Positions 12,451 to 25,467 of a stretch of DNA of 64,000 bases are shown one piece after another. The position numbers and the translations under genes were made by a program. Below the pieces are notes generated by a model that was not told the origin of the DNA, did no database searches, and saw only the letters and a list, made by a program, of their open reading frames with translations. The DNA comes from Progne subis subis (taxonomy: Eukaryota > Chordata > Aves > Passeriformes > Hirundinidae): the NCBI GenBank assembly GCA_022316685.1, contig JAKJHU010000053.1:2349636-2413635 (forward strand), written 5' to 3'. The first letter of the stretch is position 1, and each line of letters opens with the position of its first letter.

Positions 12451-15400
12451 GCTCCCCCGCGCGGTCCCTCCGGCTGCCGGTGTCTGCACCGAGCGGCTGC
12501 GCGCCCGGAGCCCCCGGGGTTCCCCCGCTCCCCGGCCCGCCCACCCCCCGGATCTCTCCTGATGGATTACAGAGACAAAGAGGGAAACCGCCTGTTCCCA
12601 GCGTCTCTCAGCGCGGTAACCTGCCGGCTCCGGCGGCACACAGCCCTTCCCACAGCGCCTGCCCGGAGAGCGCAGCTGCCTCCGCAATTACAGGGCGGTC
12701 TGCAAGAAAGCACAAGAAAGGAAACCTTCTCTCTCGCTTACTTTTTGCGCTTCACTTCGAGATTAATGGCATCCCTAATGCACCAACACCAGAGAACGAT
12801 GATCTTCCATCACCGTCTCCTCCCTTTTACATCTTACACAGGTGCGGTGAAGCTTAGGAGCTAATAAGTGTAACCGGCCTAATTTTTTAAAGCCATTCAC
12901 CTGTCCATAAACCTGTCCCACATTCATTACAAGACTGCCTGGATAAATTACTCATTACCAAAACGAACGCCAGGTGTGCTATGCCTTGCATCCACCACAT
13001 TCTGCAACAAAAAATGGGACTTCACAGCACAGTTTCAACACAGTTCTCACATCCATCTAATTCTAGTAAACTGGAAGTACCTAGTTTTTAACATTCATTC
13101 TTCGAACAAGGCGGTGAACCTCTACTGAAATACCTGGGAAGAAGGAGAGCCCTCCCATACTCCTTATTCTAGGATCTGATCCTTCTCTCTGCCTTTTCCA
13201 CAAAATTGCAGGAAGCGATGTGTTACGTATTTTAAGACAGCAAGTCTTGAAAGAAGATGTAGGTTGGTAGGTGTAAACTAACCTAACTAAACCTGAAGCA
13301 TTTCTCCTCCTGGAGGGCAAGAGGAGATGCTCAGCCAGCCCTGAATCACAAGCCTGCCCGTCCATGGAAGCTGTTGGCCAGATCTGGGAGGGATTGAGGC
13401 CCCCAGTGCTGAAAATCCAGCACTGCTTTCACACTGCAGCCAAGAGGCCATGGTGCTTCTCCCTCTTCCTACGAGGTTCCTGCAGCAAACCAAAGCAATA
13501 CGTGAATCTGACACCGTAACAGCTGGTGGCTGAATGATGGCAAATTAGGGACTGAAAGATAGTGAAAGATCAAACTGGAGACTGTCCCTGGAAAACAGGC
13601 ATGGTCAGAGCCAGGGAGACCAACTATAGACCAGGAAGAAAAGTACAACTGAATTGTCTCTAATGATCATAATAGCCACCTTTGTCCAAAAGGTTCTTTT
13701 CATCCCAGCTTCAGGCTCTCTGGAAGTTTTAAAACAGCCTTCCAGTGTCACCATAACTAATAGTTTATTTGTATCAGTCTTACCAGAGGAACCTGAAATA
13801 GTGGCATCTCCTATACAGACATTTAAAAGTGGAAGAAATGTATCAGACCTATTTAATCCTAATTTCAGCCTTCCTACTACTGCCGATGTCAGCACTCCAG
13901 ATGTATACTAGAGCTAAGGCTTTGTACTTTAGGGGCAGAGAATAGGGCAGAACTACATTACCCAGCTCATCTTGGTTTGTTTAGAAATAAATGCTGTAAA
14001 GTTTGACAAGGGCAATGGTAGATGTTGCACAAGGTTTAGCTGAAGTGATTTGCTTCACTGGAGGGAAAAGATGTATTCCATCTACAGAGGAATAATTTAG
14101 AGACAACTGTAGTGGCCATTAATAAAACACGCGAAGGCCAAAGCGAAAGGAATGAGGTTTGTATGAGTCTCCTGTACTTTTGTACAGCGCTCTCCCACCC
14201 CTTCTCCCTGTCCAACTTCTCCTAAGTTAACAAACTGAAATAGCTCCACTTTTGTTGAGGCCATGCTGGCACAGAACAGCACCATTCAATTTAGCCATGC
14301 ACCTGGCTATGTGCCAGACCTTTATACACTATCAAAATAAAAAAGGGTGTAAAGCCTATATCCATAGGGCACTGAAGGAGCTACTCTTGCATGCAAAGCG
14401 ACGAAACTGAAAACCTTCCTGGATGGACTTGCCAGTTCTTACTCACACAAGAAGACTCTCATGTTGTAAACCCACAGGTATTTGTGCAAGCCATGCAAGA
14501 TTAGTGCTGCTGAATTTTGAAGTCCCACCTGCTGGAATCACGTTGTTATCTAAAAACATGCTTTTCCTCTAAAATATAAAATAGATGCTTGTAGGCCTTC
14601 TGGTTGTAAAGTAAATTTTGAAAATGTTTTGACTCAAAGCTAAAAGATATATTTTTAAAGGGAAATTACATCTCAAGTCCCCTTAGCCTCTTGCAATATT
14701 TTACCAGCTCATGTAATTCTGAATGCTGAGATTTGGCAATGCGAAGTCAAAGAACTAATTACCTAAAAAAGAGTTATGGATTAGATCCCTAAGGTTATAC
14801 TGAACTTCCAAATTCTGGCACCAAAGACTCTATCCATTAGTATCAGACTGCTGACTACATCACAACCTTCCCCTCTTTTTCCAAAATGAACCTTAAATTC
14901 TTAATCTGTCACATTTTTTTTCCCAGCTGCAAAAGTAGGGTGAAAACCTTCTTTCTTCTTGCTGAGAAATTAAAAATTTATAAATAGGAAAGGATTTAAT
15001 TCTTTGGAAGATGGAATAGTATAGTATCTCAGCCAAGCTCTCTCTTCTTATTTTCTCCCATTACCGTTAAAAAATTCCCCATCACTAGTGCTGCTCTACA
15101 GATTGATCTGCTCTCAGAGGCAGTAAAAAGGAAATGGTTTACAGCTCTGCCTGGGATCATAACATATGGCTTCACTGATATGTAACTTCCATAAACCCAA
15201 CAGAGCAAGAAGGCACAAGATGAATCAAGAATCCCAGCTAACCATATAGGCAAAAGGAAAAGCACCAGCATCACCCATGGCAATTCTCCGAATTAGAGAG
15301 CCTGTATTCATACAGGGGCTTCCATGCCAAGGGTATTTTATTGTCCTTCTGTGAATTTCATGCAGCAAATAGACAAGGTAAGTGGGAGAACTAAAGCCCA

Positions 15401-16848
15401 GCACACTGGGATGTGTCAGAGTGCCCTACAGTAGTGATTTTAATCCAAACGGAAACAGAACATTCTATCTCCGAGATATATTTTGAAATCCTTTCCTGTT
15501 AGCATTATCATAATTTTTAAATGTATTTGAAAAGTTGCAGGAGCTCTTTCAAAGCATCTGCACTTGCTCCAAAATGGTTGCGTGACTGCAGCAGGACACA
15601 TCCACCCAGGTATTTCTAACATTGCCACGAACATGGTTTTGACAATCTTCTCTCTCCCATACTTGCAAGGTTAGAAATGGAGACAAAGCCAGGCTGCCTT
15701 GATAGGGAGCTCTTGTATATAAATGGAGGATAATTTTAGGTGTCTTCTTTATTTAAGAAGCCAGTACTAAAAAGAGATCTAAAGGATCACAAGGCTGAAG
15801 AGCAATACAGCAAAGCAGGAACTTTCTACAGGTTGACAACTTTAGGCATTTCAGTAAATTCAGGGGATTTTAATTTGTATACCAACACAGCTTCCATCTT
15901 GCTGCATCTAATATCAGTCAACTCCATTTCATCTAAGTTGTCATATGACAGGATGAGAACAAGGACAGTCTGGTGACAGCACTGCTTGCATCAGAAACAA
16001 AGGACAGAGGAAGGTACATGTCACTGCATATAGGTCGCAATTGAATGAATTCTTTCCTCCCAGCAACTTCATTTAGGTAAGAATCAACTACATTTTAAAG
16101 GGATAAAAAACCTCCTCCTGTTTATGTTTATGAAAAAAAAAAATTTAAATTACCATGACATTTTTAACAGAATGACAACAGCAAGGAAAACAGACCAAGT
16201 TAAGGTTGATACTGTGACCATAATTTCATGCTGTAGTTATTGGAAAGGAAAACAAAGACTCAAATGCAGGAAAGAAAGACCAGTATTAACTGTTTTTCAT
16301 CTCTTAGATTTTGTCTTGGTTTGTGGATTTTCCAGACGATTTGTGCTGTATTTCATGCTGCACATTATAAACTCTTGCTCAGAAGGTACCAGCTTAACAT
16401 GTCACTCTCTCATTCAGAAGGCAAAAATGTGGTTTGCCATGATGTACCGGACTGATAACTGTCTGCACAATCTACCTGTTTTCATGGTAATTACTGTCCT
16501 CTTCAAACCCAAATCTGAAGCTGTTTTGCAGTCCCTTCTGAAGAGAGAATTAAGGTTTCTGCGTAGGAAATTTATTCCAGAGCAGGCTTCTCATATTTTA
16601 AATAGTTACATATGAAAATAAGACTACAAAAAGGAAGAAAAGCTAATCGAGATGGGTTAGAAACACAGACAGTATAGTTCTTTTCAATCTTTAACTACAA
16701 TATTCTAAAAATGTCACTGTGCCAGCATTTTAGATTAAGTCCTTAAAATGAACTCTGATGGTATTCTGCAGCACTTCCCAGTCACCACAACCATGGATAA
16801 AAAAATATTCTCTCCAGCTAGTAATTTAGTAGCTTAAAAAAGAAGCAG

Positions 16849-16898
16849 TTGTTGGGGTTTTGTTTGGTTGCTTTGTGTTTTGTTTTGGGTTTTTTGCA
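16849..16898. repeat. G/T-rich low-complexity sequence
   Basis: Irregular runs of T separated by G (ggggttttgtttgg, tgttttgttttgggtttttt). No fixed unit length. Confidence 0.75.
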
Positions 16899-17962
16899 AT
16901 ATCCAAATAAAGAGTAAACCGTGACATTTCCTTAAATCAAAGGCTTTAATTATAGTTGGCACACAGCCCGAGGCTGCCCATGGCCATCTTTGGCCATTCT
17001 GTTCTCAGTCACACTGATGACTTCAGTGAATCACTCCATATTTGTGACAAAGCAAGCAGGAACATAATTTGAACCATTAACAAGATGGCCTAAACTAGCA
17101 AAAGACTCAATAATTTATCAATGTCATCATAATCCAACATGCATTTTGGGGTCTTTCAGCATTAGCTCACATGAGCTTACAGACACTGCAGACACCTGAA
17201 AGGGAACCGCAGTCTGGAGTTTAAAAGAGAGGCTGAACCCTGCGAGTCCAAAGCCCAAAGGGCTCAGGGAAGAGGAAATTGCCAGGCTGGCTGCTCGATG
17301 GTTTTAAAGTTTCTGCAAAAGCTTTCAGCAGCCACACGTGGCTGTGCGAGGGAAGAGGCTCACAAAGGCTGGGCAACGCCTGGCAGGGATGAACCCTGCC
17401 TCGCTGCACCCCTACGGAGAAAGGCCTGCATTAGGAACAAAATCTTCTCATTAAATTGGGAGATATAAGTACACAAAGATTTTGTGATGGTTTAAAATCT
17501 TTATTCCTCAAAATCCCAACTAAACTAATACAATTGTATGATTGGGAATTAAAATGTAGGACAACTAAAAATCTTTAGAAGTCAGGACAATTAATCATTT
17601 TCTGCTGTCTGAACTGAGAAACAAACAAGCAGCAGGACACGAAAAATAAATCACAACTTTAATGTAAGATGATTCATGTTAATTATCAAGAAGCAAATGT
17701 GGTAAATGGGACTAGAAAGTTGTTTTATAAAAAAATCCTGTTAAACCTGATACTGCTCTTTAATGTTTACATTTTAATGTTCCTGTTTTAATACTTTTTA
17801 AGTAATTACTTGCTGTTACACTTGCCGATGTTGTAACACTCAGAGACATCATGCAAAAAACCACCTAGATGCCTGTTTACATAAAGGGAACACACTACAG
17901 TCAGAATTTAATTTTAATGTGTTTCTCTTATATGTTGTCCTAGAAGAAAACCTAGTTCTATT

Positions 17963-17965
<3 letters not shown>

Positions 17966-18002
<37 letters not shown>

Positions 18003-18012
18003 AAAAAAAAGG
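17966..18012. repeat. Poly-A tract
   Basis: Thirty-five consecutive A, then G and a further run of nine A. No retrogene or SINE body was recognised on the 5' side, and no target-site duplication was evident. Confidence 0.95.
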
Positions 18013-20254
18013 AAAATTACCATGGAACAGTGAATTTGTCATTTAACTTAAATATTCTTAATTAAAACCCAACACAGCTCCAGGCCAGAAAGGCTAAAAG
18101 TTGTGAAAAATCGTTCTTTCACAAGTCTTGTCAAACAAAGTAAGAAAATCCTTGCTTTTCAGTTGCTTCAAAAACCTCATTCAATAAAAATTTACACTTA
18201 ACAAAAGGAGTCGGAACTGCAAAAATATTTGAGATGCTTGGGGCAGACATGGCCATTGCTTTGCACTGTTACAATCTTCAGTGCAAAGCAGTTGCTGTCC
18301 TGCAGACAAACATTAGATGGCACTTTGGAATTCAGCAGTTCCCACAGAGTTGCACAGCACACACTTAACAGATGAAGTGTGAGACGTGAATGTGAGGTAC
18401 TTTTGATGACAGAGGGAAAAATGACATTTCTGCAAAAGTGTGCTTTTTGGAGCTGGAAGCATGTTTTCAAGCTGCACATGCGAAGCTATAAAATAGTACG
18501 CAATTAAGTTTTGAAAAAAAAAAAAAACAACAAAAAACCAAACCCGAATCGTATAAAGAATAAAGTCTTTCTGCCTCCAGACAGAGGGTCCATTTCTCAG
18601 TTGCTGGGTTCCCTTTTTATTTTTATTGAACCATTTGGAATCTACTTTTTAAACTAGACTCACTGACAAAGTTTTGTACAAATAATTCTCAGATAACACA
18701 TCAGATTTGGAGTGGATTCAGCTGTGTGCCAGCAGTTCTGAGCCCTAAATAACTCTCATAAGTGGAGTTTAAGTAGTTTGCTTATCAAATAAATCCCTTC
18801 TAGAAAGAATTGTACAGCTTCTGATTCAGCTTCTTAGTTGTTGCTGAAATTGGTACTATTATTCCCATTCACTTGTATCTGTGTTTTTACCATCTAAGGC
18901 CTTAAACGAAGACTGAAGAATAATCACAAAGGTGAGACTATTCAAGAAACAGAACAACAAGGAAATGTAAATTCTTGCTGGAATACTACTTGAGTCCATT
19001 TTCAGAGCCTCTCATATGATTTATACCATGATGCCTGTTGAACAAACCCTTTTTTTCTTTTTTTCTTTTTTGGGCTTCTGCTATGGAATTCCTCCTGCAA
19101 TGCATGAAGTAGGTTGTAGGATTTCCTTTGGAATTTGAGTCATTCCAGCAGAAACAACAGGAACTCCTCAGTGATGCCACACTATCACTTTGTGAAGTCT
19201 CTATCTGACACCTGCCGTAATTCCAGGAGACCTCAGAAGGTCCTGCCTCTCACTAGGAGCTGATGCTTTCACAGAAATGGGACAATGTCCATAAAAAAGA
19301 TGCTCAAAGCTCCAACCTCCCAGCCAAATGCAATTGTGATCATGTCCAACACAGGAGAAGCCAGGGACGGAGGCAGATGGGAACACATCTCCCAAAGAAG
19401 CAGCTGGGTAATGGCTCCTGCTGCAGTTCCTAACTGCTGGCATCCCTCGGTACTGCAAGGATCTCTCAGCTCACACTAAATTCTGATCTAAGAACTCATT
19501 CTCCCATGGGAATCATATTCCCAAATCTCCCTCCTCCTTCCTCCCAGAACCTCTGAACAGCTGTACATGCGCAGAAGCTGAAACCTGACCCAGGTCACTC
19601 CTAGGAGCTCAGTAACTCTACTCACACTGAATTTGCAGGGTCAGGCTGAGGGCAGAGCGAGTGCCCCTGTAACTCCCAGGAACCCGCAGCCCAAAGGAAC
19701 ACGAGCCAAATTACAGAGCCAGGGGAGCTGGGCAGGGGCACAGGGGGGCCTGACGTGACTGACACCAAACCATGTTGTACCCCATGAGCAGAATGTACAT
19801 TTCTATGGGTTCCACTGGGTCTGCGAAGGAATAAGATCATCCCTGCAAGTTCTTTCAACATTTTGCTACCTATCAATACTGGCAGAAGGAGAACATCCAT
19901 GAGTTAACTACCAATCAGTTTTCTTCTTGGTATTTGGCAACATAGCAGGTAATACTAAGAAACATGAGAGAGCTGTCATCAACCGACAGCACTGTTATCT
20001 GTACCTGACCTTACCTGTAAGGGAAAAAAAAAAAAGGGAATTTTCCATGCTGTCAGTCCCTTAATGTGAGCGCAAATATGTTATATAACACAGGAAGCCA
20101 AGAGGCACTACAAACTCAAACTAATTACATAAAACTTTACACGCAAAGATGGAACTGCATTCTGTATGAGATGCAGAAGAGAGAAAAGGCAAGGTGAAGA
20201 TTCAGTGAAGCTCAGAACCCATCTTTGCTTCTTCTATGGATATATTTAAACATA

Positions 20255-20300
20255 TATACAATATTAAAGCACCCATTATATACAATATTAATGCACCCAT
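20255..20300. repeat. 24-bp tandem duplication
   Basis: tatacaatattaaagcac ending in ccat at 20255-20276 recurs at 20279-20300 with one substitution (attaatgc for attaaagc), at a spacing of 24 bases. Confidence 0.9.
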
Positions 20301-21475
20301 GCTCTTACTATCAAAGCACTGGAAACAGTCTCTATATTCTAACAGTCTGGGCTACATCAGTGTGGAGCAGAGAATCTTAAATAAGAGTAATGAAATACAG
20401 ACAGAAGCACTATTGTTGCCCAGGCTGACTCAGAAAGGTTAACTTGATGGTATTTTCTTAGAAAAGCAATTTGAGCTAATCTTCTTGTACTTTTTTTTAA
20501 ATTCTCACCATGTGTTCTGGTGTGCTTTAGAGTTCATCTTTTATTTGAAAATAACCCTCAATTCACTAAATGTCATTTTTGGCAGAAGTCACAGTTACCT
20601 GAGATTAACATAAAGACTTGAAGAATCTTGGTACTTAATTATGGCTTAAAAATACCTGCCTAAAAAATAAAAAAAAGTCAAATGTGTTTGTTTGTTTTCA
20701 AGCAGGTGTTATTTCTCTGGAACAGAAGCTGATATATAAATGATCCAAACCGTAACTATGACAATATTCTGTAGCTTTTTTCCATAAACTAATTTTCCTT
20801 GAACGGCTATAATCATATTTGCAAAGTGAAGAAAAAAAATTAATTTTATTAACTTGGTTGATTTTTTTATATAAGAACAACTCAACAAACCCACCACTGT
20901 GAACGTAAAAGAATCTCAATAACAGTAAAATGTAATTAATTTTTATTATTGGATGATTTTGTGAGCATGAAGACTTCTCAGATCAACCTATGTTACCTCT
21001 TACAGGCACATTAGAGTCAAAATATCTGACAGGTAAAACCCTGCACCAGGATGTATGGGGCTGATTTCTGTTATTTGTACCGTGTGAGATTTGGCAAGTC
21101 ACACAGCTTTCCTACCTGTAAGAAGGGGGATAATGCCTTTTTCTGACAGAAACCTCTCTCAAATCCCCATAGGGCACTACAGAATCTCTGAAGTCAAAGG
21201 ACTGTTACAGTGCTTTTGCTGGCAACAGGGGTTTATTGAATGCTGTGTTTTATTTTGGTTATGCAACATTAACAGGAATGGAAGCTGTCACCACGTACTG
21301 ATGGGAAACAATCTCTGAATGCAAACCTTGTTCAGCTCCCCAGATGATCAGATTTGACAGAGCTTCTCTGAAACCCATGGAGCCATGCCAGTTTAAACCA
21401 AGTCAGGACATAGCTTTGTGTTTAATAAGTATCACATGTCCAATGTTTTAATAAAAGTGTATATACATATTTTTA

Positions 21476-21500
21476 CATATATATATATATACACACACAC
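21476..21500. repeat. AT then AC microsatellite
   Basis: A run of AT dinucleotides passes directly into a run of AC dinucleotides. It is short and probably length-variable. Confidence 0.9.
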
Positions 21501-24500
21501 GAGAATATTCTTTATTATTAGTACGTTGTGTTCTGTGTCAGCCTGTCACAGCACATACCCCACACGGGCACGTCTGTATCTCTTTCCTGCCCAACTTCCC
21601 TCTTTGAGGAGCAGCAGAAGGCTGGTTTGGAAAGAAGTTAAATAAAATCAGGTAGATTAAACTAAATACTTCATACCTGAAGAGCAGCAAGACTGCTCAG
21701 GCTTGTAAAAAAATATTATCAACCTGAACACGCAGAAGACACATGACAGGTGCTATTCACCTGTCAGTGACTTACTGGGGTGTGCCTGTCCTGGTAAACT
21801 GACCAAAAGGCAGACACTGCCAAGACTCCCGTGGCCTGAAATACTTAATAACCAATGTATATGATTTACCCCCAAAGTCAGAGAAGCAAATGCAAATACA
21901 CATTAACAGACCACTCTTCTGTCTTTAGTACAACCAGAGTTTCACTTCCAAAACCCAACAGCGGTGACCAGCCATGTGGGTCCCACCACTCAAGGCCAGA
22001 GACTATCATCATTAAAACCCGCAGTTAGTTCTAGGAGATTTTATTACCCTGATAAAAGATCTGCGACCAAAGTTTCATTAAATGTTACATTTTCCAGACA
22101 AATGCCAAAGTTTTCACTGTGTAACTAATGACCTTGTGTCCGGAGGGCTCTTGTATGAAAGAACACTTTATTTGACCACTTCAAAATCTGCAGTAACACA
22201 TGTATAAAGCTGCATATCTTCCCAAAGTTCTCGAGGTGAAACACCCTAATTCATGTCACTGGCTGCACACTCAGCAACGAACTCTAATTGCAGCTACAGT
22301 AGAAGCCTGGGGAAGCTGCACAGAGCCGAAGTTACATTTACCCATCGCTCAAGGGCCTTAAGCACAAAAAGCACTTTTTTCTCCATCCACCAGGGCCCGT
22401 GTAGGTTCAAGACGACTGTCCCTATGGCAGGAGGCGCTCACAGCCTCCTGCAGGAACAGAGATGGGTACAAAGCTCTGCAGAGCCTGGGGGTTTGCAGGC
22501 ACGGGCTATGAGCACCTTGGCCATCACCTGAATAAAAGACTCTCACTAACATTCATGGGAGACATTTCAACAGCAGTTAGGACCTCTCATGGGGAGGACA
22601 GTGTTTCCCAGAAACCCCTCCTCTGAGAAAGTTTCCTCTTAAAGAATAATCTCAGCTATTTCTAACTAATATCTGAACAAACCATTAATGATTTGTTTAT
22701 ATTGTTCAAGTAATCAACCTCTCCCATTAGAACATGTTTGAAGTAATATTTAGAAAAAAATATCCACACTTAATGCAAAATCAAGAGGACTATGCATGCA
22801 CTTTCTGGCATTTACAGTACATCCCTGACCTCATTTGCAGATTTGGGATTTCTCTTTAAGGGCCAAAAGACACAATGGCATAGACACTCACAGAAAAAGT
22901 CAGCAAGTGCACCAGAGTTCACATGTTCCATTGCAGTATTTGGAATTCACACTGAACAGACAGAACTCACCTGCAAGTGGCTAACTGGGCTGTCTAGGAC
23001 AAGGAGTTATTGTTATGGAATGAGTTTAAAGCTGCTATTAAAAAAAAAAAAAATTAAAATAAGAGTTCCAGAATTCATTAATTAGAATCAATATTTTCAT
23101 AAGACCTTGATTTTGTCTTTTGAGGACTTCAGAAAATGGTTACAGTCCTGGCACATTGCCCACATATATAATACTTTTCCTTGACTAAAATCAAAAGGGG
23201 GAAAAAAGGCTTAATTTTCTATTCTAAGAAAGGAGTAAGTGTGGGATTGCACATTAAAAAAAAAGTGCTGAGAGAGACTCTATTTACAAGGCCTTGACTA
23301 TACACACTTCCCTAACAAATCCCTTTGGCAGATTTCACTTTGACAAACAAACGACATGGAAAACTGATGCCTGGTTGTGAAGATCATTAAAGATTATTTG
23401 TCACTCTCATAAAATGGAGCTAACCCTCATTTCTTTTGTCCCAATTCTGCTCAGAATAACTGGATTATGTATAATCACCACACAAGTTCCAAATGGAAAA
23501 GCTGCTACTTGAGTTACTTTGCAATATTCCTTGTAACCAACAGTTGAATGCAGCACTCAGCCAGTGCTGACTGCATCAGCCTCAGAGGATTTCACTGCAG
23601 GGTGTGAGCAATCCCCACGGACAGCAGAGCACACAGAGCCTTTTGCTTTGTGTGCTCTGCACAATGAAATGTGACACAGAACACTAGAGATAAAAAGATT
23701 ATATATTCTGCGTAAGACTGAATGTACAGCTTTCATCCTTCTGTTAATAAACACTATTTAATTCTAGTAAGTCAGGGAGGAATTTGGCCCTTGGTGTATT
23801 TTATGAAAATTCACATAACGTACCTTATGTTGATTCTTAATCGTGCATATTTAGCCATTTAACTCTTTTATTTCATACACAAGGTACTCTAAAAATCTCA
23901 GTGCTAACTATCAATGAATTAAAACTCCCCTTATCCAGTGGCAGTGAGCTGAGCATACAGATATTCAGGCTGGAGTCACTTTAAGGGGCTGTTTCTCCAT
24001 AAGAGTCACGTAGACCCCAGTAACTTAAAACTTTTATTAAGTTTTCTTGGAAGTGGTTAGACCTTAAGCCATTACACTGCAGAAAACCCATGCTTCATCA
24101 GTTTTGTGGACAAGGAATTTCATTCTGAAGCTATTAATCAGGCACTTTTGCACAAAATCATTCAGAAAAAAGTGAAGGTGAACTTGTCCTTTTCCTATAA
24201 AAAATACGTGAGCACATCTCCCCTCTCCCAGCCCAGCCGCCCATGAGAGGATAACCACCCACAGCTCCTACCAGACATGGTCAGACTCTCAGCCTAACCA
24301 GTGCAAGCTGCTCCTTTCCCATGGAATCCCAAATTCAAGCATCTACATGTACAAAAACGTGGCAGCTGTTAGTGGAAAAGCAGTGCTAATATAATAGGAG
24401 GTAAAGTCTGCCTCAATGCAGCTCAGCGCAAGTATAATTGTAAACCAGTCTGGTATAACTGCAAACCAACTTTTAGAATCCCCACAGCCCAGAGTTTCCT

Positions 24501-25213
24501 TCTGAAATGAACAATGTTTTCTCAGGAAACAGACCTTCACAAATGGTACTATTGCTTCTGCATGACTTACCTTGTGTGTCAGAGGGGTTTGAGAGCTGAA
24601 GTAATTTAGAGACCAAAGCGGTTTGTCATTGCACATTTAAACAGTTAAAGAACGTCTATCGAGCAAAACAATATTTGGAAATCTAAAGCTACCCACAAAG
24701 CCAGTCTGCATCATTAAAATACTCTATCAATTCACTGCACATGAGAAACAAATTATGAAGTCCTCTCTACACAAACAATGAGGCTTTGCAGGAGGGAAAT
24801 CCCTGCTTTTCATGCTGCTCCCTCTATTCAAAGTCCAGCTATTTCTAATGGAAATTCTGTTTGCTATGGAGATTATGATTCAGCCCTCTTTTACAATCAC
24901 CAGCACATCACCAGACTTACAGCAAGCGCACAGATTAGAGGGGGGTGTGAAGATCCCTCCTTAGGGTTTTTACTCAAGCATGCACATACTTTTAAAAGTA
25001 TCCCACGAGCCATGAGGAAGAGCACCTTCCAAGGCGAGGCTCTGAAGGCCGCGCTCGCAGCTGACTGGATGAAGCACACACAGCGCAGCCCAGCTCCGGG
25101 CTGGCAGCACACAGAGGCACGCAATGACGGAATGCTGACAACACACGATGCACCCACTGTCTGGGATGGGGCACGGTGCTGGGGGTGGACGCCAGTGACA
25201 GTGAAAGGAGCAG

Positions 25214-25224
25214 GCTGTTACCTG
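25214..25224 (-). other. ARVCF: Splice donor of the ARVCF coding exon
   Basis: On the minus strand the exon ends CAG at 25224-25222, followed by GTAACA from 25221. The position coincides with the point where similarity to ARVCF ends (after LVLQ), and the codon is complete (phase 0). Confidence 0.88.
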
Positions 25225-25437
25225 CAGTACGAGCTGCTGCCAGGCGGTTGCCAGCGGCTGACCATTGCCAATGTTGCAAATGCTCATTCGGTCTGCGGGC
25301 TGATTGGCACGCTCGAGTTGCAAGGAGACATTGCGCCGCTCTTCCTCAAGTGCGCGGGTGAGCCGCTCGAAACGAGCCTCTTGCTCTTTAACAGACGCTA
25401 AAATGCTGGCTGCAGACCTGATATCATAGTCATCCAT
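25222..25437 (-). CDS. ARVCF: ARVCF first coding exon (delta-catenin N-terminus, 72 codons)
   Basis: ARVCF is a p120-family armadillo protein that binds the juxtamembrane tail of classical cadherins at adherens junctions and also occurs in the nucleus. This exon encodes residues 1-72. The start MDDYDIRSAASILASVKEQE matches, from memory, human ARVCF (MEDCNVHSAASILASVKEQE), and the segment continues with RFERLTRALEEERR and ends TAWQQLVLQ, like the human exon end. Residues about 10-45 form the N-terminal coiled coil of the family. CTNND1 is similar only in the coiled coil, and CTNND2 and PKP4 have longer, different N-termini, so ARVCF fits best. The ATG at 25437 was chosen by homology and has G at -3 and G at +4. 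No in-frame stop lies between it and the splice acceptor. The exon ends in phase 0 at CAG|GTAACA. The linker at about residues 46-58 is the least conserved part. The remaining exons, including the armadillo repeats, lie outside the window. Confidence 0.93.
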
Positions 25438-25467
25438 GACTGCTTTCAAATGCTTCCCGCCTGTTAA
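25438..25467 (-). other. ARVCF: 5' UTR part of the ARVCF coding exon, with acceptor
   Basis: Just upstream of the ATG on the minus strand there is a pyrimidine-rich tract ending in TGGTCAG at 25468, and a second possible AG six to seven bases further in (TTAACAG at 25461). A branch-point-like CTAAC lies at 25494-25490, about 22 bases from the first AG, which is a normal distance. The exon therefore probably starts at 25467, or else at 25460. This shows that a non-coding 5' exon exists further to the right. Which AG is used cannot be decided from sequence alone. Confidence 0.75.

Larger units (their letters stand above)
11831..12690. promoter_or_regulatory. CpG island, probable promoter
   Basis: This is the only stretch of the window where GC content rises sharply and CpG dinucleotides are frequent. 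It contains GC-box-like sequences such as ggggcgg near 12254, and runs from about 11831 to 12690 with a tail of scattered CpGs to about 12760. Islands of this kind usually mark promoters in warm-blooded vertebrates. It lies about 12.5 kb downstream of the ARVCF coding exon in the gene's own direction, so it is inside the presumed intron. A minus-strand donor at 11917 suggests minus-strand transcription, but an antisense or bidirectional promoter is equally possible on sequence grounds. Confidence 0.8.
12691..25221 (-). other. Presumed ARVCF intron between the coding exon and the CpG island
   Basis: AT-rich non-coding sequence without a recognisable exon. It holds poly-A runs (17966-18000 and 18514-18527), a G/T-rich low-complexity run near 16849-16898, a T-rich run near 19047-19072, a 24-bp tandem duplication at 20255, an AT/AC microsatellite at 21476 and an A run near 23040. 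The longest ATG frame, 163 codons at 16124-16615 on the plus strand, resembles no protein I recognise. Confidence 0.7.

Noticed and set aside
11921..12864. Long overlapping plus-strand frames (155-213 codons) in the CpG island
   Set aside because: Stop codons are rare in GC-rich DNA. The peptides are P/A/R/S-rich, contain the minisatellite and overlap in more than one frame, so they are composition effects.
16124..16615. 163-codon ATG frame on the plus strand
   Set aside because: One or two frames of this length are expected by chance in 64 kb of six-frame AT-rich sequence. No domain, splice context or known similarity was seen.
17966..18012. Poly-A tract as the tail of a processed pseudogene or SINE
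   Set aside because: No coding remnant, SINE body or target-site duplication was found on the 5' side.
24970..25221. Minus-strand continuation of the ARVCF frame past the donor
   Set aside because: Similarity to ARVCF stops exactly at CAG|GTAACA. The following residues read as translated intron.
24778..25401. 207-codon plus-strand frame across the ARVCF exon
   Set aside because: It is antisense to the ARVCF coding exon, and its openness over that part follows from the exon's codon composition. The rest resembles no known protein.
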